A stretch of DNA of 21,984 bases. It comes from Apostichopus parvimensis. Taxonomy: Eukaryota; Echinodermata; Holothuroidea; Aspidochirotida; Stichopodidae. Numbering within the stretch: the stretch's first letter is position 1; each line of letters starts with the position of its first letter. The position numbers and the translations under genes were made by a program. Under the pieces are notes generated by a model. It was not told the DNA's origin. It did not search any database and saw only the letters and a list, made by a program, of their open reading frames with translations. Positions 15,600 to 21,984 of the stretch are shown here, piece after piece. The DNA lies in NCBI GenBank assembly GCA_000934455.1, contig KN888032.1:1-21984 (forward strand), in the 5' to 3' direction.

Positions 15600-15684
15600 A
15601 TGGGATGGGATGGGGATTGGGAGGGGATGGGGATGGGATGGGGAGGGGTTGGGGATGGGATGGGGAGGGGATGGGGAGGGAAAG
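15600..15684. repeat. GGGGAT/GGGAT repeat
   Basis: About 85 bp made only of GGGAT, GGGGAT, GGGGAGG and GGGGTTGG modules on the plus strand. The many closely spaced G3-4 runs could form G-quadruplexes in the plus-strand DNA; in the SIK transcript the tract is C-rich. Confidence 0.9.
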
Positions 15685-16006
15685 GATTTCCATACAAATT
15701 ACTTTCTAAAATACTGATTCATCACAAATACTGTACTCAAGCTTCATCCAAAGTTTCTTTCTTCTGTCATGAAATGTTACAGTCTGAAATGGACCATGAC
15801 CTGGCCAGCTGTATAGTTGGCTTTGGTGCAATTATGGAAAGTTATGAATTTTTGTTGGACTGGACAGATAGAAAAGTGCATTTGTCTAAAGGGAACAGGT
15901 AAGGAGAAGAGTTACATAAATCCATCTATATCCCTCCAGCTGAATATTAACCACAGCCTATACTCTGTCATAACAAAGATTTTGGAGACCAGGATATTGA
16001 ACTTAC

Positions 16007-16070
16007 CAAACATTTCTCCATTACTTGCATATTCAGTCACCAAATATAACATACTTTTCGTTTCCATAAC
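16007..16070 (-). CDS. SIK: SIK kinase exon: hinge region (subdomains IV-V)
   Basis: Internal coding exon of 64 nt (21 codons plus one base). It reads VMETKSMLYLVTEY then ASNGEMF, which is the beta-4/beta-5 strand and hinge of SIK-type kinases; the hinge contacts ATP. The acceptor on the minus strand is 'ttcattacag' just before 16070 and the donor is 'gtaagt' at 16006-16001. The exon starts in phase 0 and ends with the first base of an Asp codon (G|AT), which the next exon at 13812 completes to give GEMF-D-YLANHG. In known SIKs the residue before VMETK is the Gln of KLYQ, so the preceding exon should end in that codon. It was searched for up to the window end and not found. The match rests on remembered SIK family sequence. 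It is short, but the phase match to the next exon makes it very likely real. Confidence 0.94.
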
Positions 16071-16265
16071 CTGTAATGAAAAAGAAGTAAGATATTGATA
16101 ACTGAAACTTTCAAATGAAGATGTACTACAGTACACTATCAATAGATGGTGAGTCCAGTAACCAATGGTAACTGGATAAGTTGATAAATATCCCAAAAGG
16201 TATAAATATATAGAAAAATATAGAAAAGATAACGCTACTGAAAAAAAAAAATCTCAGCACTATAT

Positions 16266-16378
16266 GAATGGTAGAATGAGAAGGGGGGAGGGGGGGATCC
16301 ATTGACCTGAAGTGAACTGGCCACTGAGGTTGTACAGTGCTAAGATGGTCATCACTACGAAAACGTATGTGTCAACAC
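16266..16378. repeat. Dispersed repeat 'GTAGAATGAG' family, partial copy
   Basis: Starts 'gaatggtagaatgagaaggg', passes a G-rich stretch (16280-16298) and shares 'gtacagtgctaa' with the family, then diverges. It abuts the fuller copy at 16379, so the two form a tandem pair. Confidence 0.7.
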
Positions 16379-16524
16379 TTTGGATGGTAGAATGAGAAGG
16401 GCAACGACCGGAGGAGCAGGTGGCTGAGGGTGCACAGTGTTAAAAGATTACCAGGGCATACTAGACACGGTAGAATGAGGTGCTAAGGTTGTGAGGAGAC
16501 AGGTAAGCGAGGAACGAAGTAAAT
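16379..16524. repeat. Dispersed repeat 'GTAGAATGAG' family, copy 2
   Basis: 146 bp with 'tttggatggtagaatgagaa', 'cgaccggaggag', 'gtgcacagtgtt', a second 'ggtagaatgag', and 'gagacaggtaagcgaggaac' followed by 'gaagta'. The end matches copy 1 (8655-8795) almost exactly. The internal repetition of GTAGAATGAG in both full copies suggests that a dimeric unit was dispersed. Confidence 0.8.
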
Positions 16525-16807
16525 CTGGCGCATCCAACAAAGGTTTATCTTGCAGTTTGCTACAGTCACATTGTCCAACGAAAACAGCTAGACAGCTCAG
16601 AAAAATGCTTTAGGGGGTTAAAAGGTCAAATATATGACCTGTACCACATAGACAGCATAGTGAGCATCCATTACTTGCATGTTAAGACTGAGATAATACG
16701 TAACACTCATGAAAAATAGCTCACAAATCTAGATAAATATTATCTGGATCAGATTGTAACAACAATTAGAAAAATTACAACATGGATGTGGTTTTCAATG
16801 AAGTTAA

Positions 16808-17142
16808 AATGCTATCCCACTATGAGAAAATATGCTATCTATAATCATATATACAACACATTATAGCACAAGTGGTGTACACTGTGCTAACATGCCATCC
16901 ACTATGATGACATGCCATCTACTATGCTAATATGCTATCCACAATAACAACATACAGTACTATCCACTCTGATAATATGCATCACATTATACTGTAGCAC
17001 ACATTGTGTCCACTATATGTTAAAATGCCATGCACTATGATAGTGTGCCATCTAAAGCTTTATAAATGCTAAACATGCTATCCACAATAACAACATACTA
17101 TCCACTATGATAGTGTGTTATAAATCCATTATGATAACATGC
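16808..17142. repeat. Degenerate repeat of about 20-bp units
   Basis: Recurring 'atgctatccactatgat' and 'aacatgc' modules, for example 'catgccatccactatgatga', 'catgccatctactatgctaa' and 'gctatccacaataacaacat' (twice, near 16933 and 17079). Units are diverged, indicating an old tandem array in the upstream SIK intron. Confidence 0.8.
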
Positions 17143-18848
17143 AATTATCTATTAACTATCAAACTAACACATTGAGGATCAAACCGGACACTTCTCATGT
17201 TAGCAAATTGGTCACATGTAAAAGCAAATCAGCAACTTGAAAAATTGATTAGCTTTCACTTCATTATTTGAGATGAAACTTGAATCTAAGTTTAAGCTAA
17301 TATACTACATTGCCATGGGATTGTAATCTCAAAATCCAAAGTCTATATTCTGGAAAAAATTCAACTAAAGAAGCTGCTTTTAAGTTCATTAACAGATTTG
17401 CTGATATTTTGTGACAAGAGGATAAGTATTTTATACTTCAAAAAGATTTCCCTTTTTCTTCCCTCAAAACCTCACAAGGCTTGTTTTGTTTTCTTCTTTT
17501 TCCATGAACTTACATTACAGTGGGAATCTTGAGAGAACTGCTGCTAATGTTAATTCCTGTGTAAGGCAACAAGGCAATGACAGATTTACATCCTAAGTTA
17601 CTGCTATACCTCTCGAAGAAATAAAAAAAAGGTTTGGAACGAATTCTACGAGTGGCATTATCCTCTCTCAGTTTTTTAATGTGGTTTCTTGACACACTGT
17701 TTAACTTGAAAACAGATACCTTGTTCACATTGCCCATTAGCAAGTGCATATAGCTCTCTTGTCCTGATTACTAAGATAGAATTGGGTCAAATCACTTGAT
17801 AAGTATCTCACGCAACAAACACCGTAGTAGAGAGGTATATATCCAGAAAGCTACACGCATGCTGACTGTATTCTGTGAGCACTCTATGCAAATTCATCTA
17901 CATAATGTACAGAGCTCTCCCTTACAGTATTAATACTGACTGCATTCCATGAATATGTACGGAATGCAGGGTTCAATGTGTCTGCAGGTGCCATCTTTAC
18001 TGTACACAACAATTTCAGAATGTTAATAGGGTATTAAACCGAAACCAATGACTCTGCTTTTTATGATCAACCATGGGCTGAGTTTGAGGGTAAAATGCAG
18101 TTTTAACAGGGCAAAAAACCAGCCATGGAAAAACCGGCCATGTCATTCATTGTTGCTGGGCTAAATGGAATTCAGGAATCAAGTGGCATACACAGTAAAT
18201 ATTCTTCAATCAAGAACTAACCTCACAAAACACAGTGCTTACATGTTGGTATCCAAGGAGTCTTAACACAAAGCAGGATGAGAACTTTAAATCTCCATCT
18301 TAACTCAGGGGTCAATTACTCTACCTCACTCCCACCTCCCTAAAGCCCACCTGGCTCCTCTACTACAAAGTCTTCATTTTGGTTGCTATAGAATATTTTA
18401 AGTAACAGTTGGCAAAAAATAAAGGCTATAATGTATAGACTGTTGCATATACTGTATGTGTAATTATGATAATTACTGGTGACAGGCTGTAAAGTACATA
18501 TTTCATTTTTCGTTACTGTTATTTTTGCACCCTTCGCACAACAAATATATTAGTATAATACTGTATGGCTTCAGTGTCACGTTATGCGACACAACATCTT
18601 TTAAAACGTAATTACCAATTAAACTAATTACATATAGCTCAAACCAATCACCAACAACCCCAAATAGAGGCAATGGAAGACCGTACAGTAAGATGAGAAT
18701 ACACATGTATGTATTCAGGTAGTTCTACATGTCCTCTTAGAACTCCAGTACTACTATGAACAATTCATTATTCTAGGCGTTATATCACATTCACAGCATT
18801 CCCACTCCCCACGGTGTGAAATTCCAGATCCCTACAAGTTCTTGCTCC

Positions 18849-18856
18849 TGACGTCA
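18849..18856. promoter_or_regulatory. Full CRE palindrome TGACGTCA
   Basis: Perfect CRE in 'gctcctgacgtcaatcaggg', in a relatively GC-rich patch (18780-18890) upstream of the hinge exon in transcript sense. It could belong to an intronic enhancer or be chance. Confidence 0.35.
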
Positions 18857-18902
18857 ATCAGGGGACGAGCCTTCTCACCTCTTCAAGAGTCTCTACAACT
18901 CT

Positions 18903-18927
18903 GTTGTTGTTGTTGTTCTTCTTCTTC
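18903..18927. repeat. (TTG)n(CTT)n microsatellite
   Basis: GTTGTTGTTGTTGTT followed by CTTCTTCTTC. Compound trinucleotide tract with no coding role. Confidence 0.85.
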
Positions 18928-20345
18928 ATCTTTGAATTTTTACATAAAAGAGCAATGTCGTAAAAATTGCCGTGCGACAAAAATAAACTCATAAAGTGGA
19001 CGGAAAGTCGGTAAACCGGCTGCGGCTATTGTGTTGAAACTAACATGAGATCTCGAAGTTTTGAGTGACTTGAGAGGTTTGGTATTCAAATATAGTATTG
19101 GTACAGGGGAGTGTAAACTGCTGGCTAAGTCAGTTCCTTGCTACTTGCAGTTTGGCTTTATATGGACAATGCTGGACTATACTGAGTGCTTGGCCATCAG
19201 AGCTAGATTCAGCTAGACTGGAGGAGTGTAATTATCTAAATATAAACCAGGGTTCTAAAACATTGTAGCTGTCATTGTAGCTTCATTGTAGAAGTACCAT
19301 TTCTGTGAGCCATGGTACATCATTGCCACAAACTGTGACTGAGGCTGTATGTACCCAGCATGAAATCAACTGAAACCGTTACTCTAGATGAAACCCGACA
19401 CGGACTCTGTCGACCGCATTTCATATTTAGAAACTGATGGTGATGGTGATGTCGCTTCTACTAAAGAACGGACTTAATTTGTTAATACTTATCCACCTGC
19501 TTCACTTAGGAAAGCAAACCAAACCCAGTCTAAATAATTGATTAACTCGGCTCTAAATTTAGACTCAGCTAGATCAAGAAAGTGACTCAAGAAAGTCATT
19601 TCTGGCCATTAAAGCTTCTTACAATTTCATCTACAAAATATTTTCAGAATATCATTTTACTGTTGTGTTTATAGACAGTTCTACCATTTGAACAGCAAGA
19701 GGTATTTTGTTTTTTAAGTCAGCAAAACTGACTGTGTGAACTTGGCAAACCTCAGCCTACCTCAGCATTGGTAATCATGAATAATCAAACTGTGAAGTGT
19801 ATACTGTACATATGAGTTCACATGCAGAAATAATCACACATTATAGTTACTGTAGTTTTAAAATTGTACTGGACAGTCAATCATGTCAGATTAAAAATCT
19901 GGCCAGTCATACTATCTGAGTTAAAAGAGACTAGTCACCATTCCCTTGTAATATGACCAAGACTATCATATCACCATGACAACAAGATCTCCATGGATTT
20001 CAAAGCAAGTCCTAAGGTTGTGTATGTATACAGTAGTGCAGCTAAGTGTTAGGTGTTGCATGATAGCTACTGTAGATGACAAAGTGCATGTAGTATGTTG
20101 TGTGAAGGCAGGTAGGAGACACAGAATATATAATAACTTGTTGTTTACAATCAAATTCAGATTGCATTGCAACAAAATATCCCCCCACATAGGTATAAAA
20201 AGGATTAAGTGGTATCTCCCTTCATCACTTTGGAGACAGTGAAATAAAACAAAATTAATGGTAGCATACGATCCACCTGAATGGGAGTTTTACTACCTTA
20301 AAGCTGGTGTCCTATTTATCAAACCTACGCATCTCCTATATTAGT

Positions 20346-20416
20346 CACTCTTTGTTATTTTGCTACCTTCTTTCGAACAACCAAATTTGCTGTTCGGATG
20401 ACCAAATCATAACACC
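20346..20416. repeat. Old dispersed repeat, copy 2
   Basis: Counterpart of 3842-3911 in the same orientation: 'ttattttgctaccttcttt', 'caaatttgctgttcggatga' and 'cataacacc'. The full extent of the element could not be delimited. Confidence 0.5.
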
Positions 20417-21087
20417 TGGTTGTGAGAGGGACAACTAGAAAATAATCCTTAATAAAGAGTGAGGCCATGATGTAAAGATGTTACCACCGTGCAGGAGTTA
20501 GTAAGAACTTTGAAACACACCAAGTAAAGCTTGGAAAGTTCTTTCAATCAAGTATCACTACAGTCAATGTCCTTAGATTGTAAAATAATTGCCAGGGTAC
20601 TGACTGTAGTAGACAGTTAAGTCTCTGACATCATACATTCATCCTTAATACATGTTCATGAGACATATTAGGTGAGTTTTACCTTAACGGTCCATCTTTC
20701 GCAATTCTTGTTGACATTATTTTCCGGATATATATATTAAAAAAAAAAAATTCTGAGTACACTTGTACCTCCTCCTCAGCCTGCATATGTACACACTCGT
20801 AATTTAGCATCATGGTATACAAGATGTGATCAAAACTGTTGCTTTTGCAAGCATCAGAAAATTATCGTGAATCATTTTATGTATTCAACTTATACTGAAA
20901 AATAAAAAACGCCACTTATGTTTCAACTAAAAGGTTAACTGGGGACATCTATAGTACTGTACAAGGACACCAGTTGTGGTGTTTGATATTCAACTTTGCG
21001 TCTTTGATACATAGTATTGTACAGTAAGGGGTTTCATGACCTTATGTACTATAAAGTATGCCTAACCTACAGTAAACTATTATTGAT

Positions 21088-21681
21088 TCAGCAATAAATA
21101 TGTAGCCCACCTGTAGTTCCGATACCAGTATAAAGTATGCACAGGGTAAAGTACAGTATCACCTCAGATCTGTCCAAACTCTCAATAATAGGCCTACCAC
21201 ACACAGTTTGATCAATGACGGCCATTAAATGAATGATTACAACCACTACACTGGAGGCAGTTCCATTCTCCTGCCAGTTGAGATAATCTCGGTACATTGA
21301 ACATAACATTCGTAGAATGGTGCACATTATACAGCATGCACAAGTCGCATATATTAACATGTATAAGGTCAATGAACTTTCAACTACACCACTGCCATGT
21401 AAAGTCAGGCCAATTTTGCAGATCAAATTTATGAATATGAATATGGACATGATTATTACATACTTAGCAGATAAAAAGGAAGAAAATATAAGCTTATTAA
21501 GTAGCAGTAACCTGAATGCATGATTTGTAGAGGTCACTCTCAAGTTACTAGACATGCACGACACAATTTTTTTTGCAGATGTCCAGGTATTTCCTACGGC
21601 CAATCTTACTGACCAGTATGGGTGTCCGCATTGACAATTAAAGTAACACGGTACCTCTGAAACAATCAAGTTTACCCTCAA
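21088..21681 (-). CDS. Unexplained open frame, 197 codons
   Basis: The longest non-repetitive open frame in the window, on the same strand as SIK and about 5 kb upstream of the hinge exon. The product has no domain I recognise. It is hydrophobic and cysteine-rich, with stretches that could be membrane helices (around residues 58-92, 104-126 and 143-155). By my estimate for about 38% GC, a chance frame this long is rare (below one per hundred windows of this size), but hydrophobic content is expected from AT-rich non-coding DNA. It could be a chance frame, a decayed transposon gene or a small intronless nested gene. No splice-site evidence ties it to SIK. Confidence 0.15.
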   Translation of the reverse strand: MRVNLIVSEVPCYFNCQCGHPYWSVRLAVGNTWTSAKKIVSCMSSNLRVTSTNHAFRLLLLNKLIFSSFLSAKYVIIMSIFIFINLICKIGLTLHGSGVVESSLTLYMLIYATCACCIMCTILRMLCSMYRDYLNWQENGTASSVVVVIIHLMAVIDQTVCGRPIIESLDRSEVILYFTLCILYTGIGTTGGLHIYC

Positions 21682-21925
21682 ATCATTTTCTTTACCGTAT
21701 CTATATTCAAGTTGGTAACAAACATTTTCTCATATATCCATTCAAATCAAACAAGAAAACATACTTTGATTACTAAAAGCACAGAATGTAGAGTAAATGT
21801 TGACATCCCGTTATACCCTTGCCTGATCCAAACTCGGATAGGTTCTTGACAGATACAGTTATTAAGACAAGCCAATTAAAGCCAGTTTCAGTTCGTCCAA
21901 TTTAGTGACTCTCGCGACATGCCCC

Positions 21926-21984
21926 TTCATCCCCCGCTCTCACCTCCCTCCCTCCCCTCCCTCCCCTCCCTCCCTCCCTCCCCT
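21926..21984. repeat. Pyrimidine-rich (CCCTCCCT)n tract
   Basis: CCTCCCTCCC-type repeat running off the right edge (purine-rich GGGAGGGA in the transcript). Its length beyond the window is unknown. Confidence 0.85.

Larger units (their letters stand above)
16071..21984 (-). other. SIK upstream intron, at least 5.9 kb, open to the right edge
   Basis: Sequence upstream of the 16007-16070 exon. An exon encoding the alpha-C region (REVQIMK...HP..IKLYQ), ending in a Gln codon plus GT, should come next. I searched the minus strand for it by eye and did not find it, so it probably lies beyond the window. Content: dispersed repeats at 16266-16524, a degenerate ATGCTATCCACTATGAT repeat at 16808-17142, a (TTG)n(CTT)n microsatellite near 18903, a second copy of a repeat at 20346-20416, an open frame at 21088-21681 and a pyrimidine-rich end. 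17150-18760 and 19040-20340 look like plain AT-rich unique sequence. Confidence 0.75.

Noticed and set aside
15600..15902. Open frame starting in a Gly/Trp-rich GMGWDGDW pattern
   Set aside because: The start lies in the GGGGAT repeat and the remainder is short with no domain.
17510..17749. Candidate upstream SIK exon ending AACAAG|gtatct
   Set aside because: The translation (MHLLMGNVNK) does not resemble the alpha-C/KLYQ region that must precede VMETK.

Overview
The window is animal nuclear DNA. It is AT-rich and mostly non-coding, with a single recognisable gene on the minus strand: a salt-inducible kinase (SIK) of the AMPK-related/CAMK Ser/Thr kinase group. Four coding exons could be placed with consensus splice sites and compatible phases. 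In transcript order they are 16070-16007 (hinge), 13812-13697 (alpha-D/E and HRD catalytic loop), 10765-10595 (DFG, activation loop, APE, start of alpha-F) and 333-210 (alpha-F to the [10 protein letters not shown] segment). They encode about 158 continuous residues of the kinase domain. The N-lobe exons (glycine loop, VAIK lysine, alpha-C) must lie beyond position 21984. The end of the C-lobe, the UBA domain and the tail must lie before position 1. Species cannot be read from the sequence. The residues, the dispersed hAT-type MITEs and the many minisatellites fit a marine invertebrate, perhaps an echinoderm or another non-vertebrate deuterostome, but this is a guess.

Layout from left to right: 1-209 is intron with an 18-C tract. 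210-333 is the most 3' SIK exon seen. 334-10594 is a 10.3-kb intron holding two non-autonomous hAT MITEs with intact 8-bp target duplications (656-1027 and 2225-2491), a 115-bp direct repeat pair (1290 and 1675), an 11-unit minisatellite (4864-5250), one copy of a dispersed 'GTAGAATGAG' repeat (8655-8795) and a repeat-like segment with a palindromic YY1-type site (10336). 10595-10765 is the activation-loop exon. 10766-13696 is an intron with an 'ACACCAGACAT' minisatellite. 13697-13812 is the catalytic-loop exon. Its splice donor lies inside a 52-55 bp tandem duplication, so a second near-identical donor follows 52 nt downstream. 13813-16006 is an intron with a 0.7-kb C-rich minisatellite ending about 110 nt from the exon's acceptor, plus a GGGGAT repeat. 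16007-16070 is the hinge exon. 16071-21984 is the beginning of a further intron (at least 5.9 kb seen), with more dispersed repeats and one unexplained 197-codon open frame.

The two most notable signals are the duplicated splice donor and a short motif. Use of the second donor would insert 52 nt and place a stop codon straight after the junction, giving a truncated, probably NMD-targeted kinase. The 7-mer TACTGTA/TACAGTA occurs 44 times by hand count, roughly ten times the composition expectation, spread over the whole window but absent from the exons and the MITEs. No previously undescribed protein system, RNA gene or CRISPR array was found.
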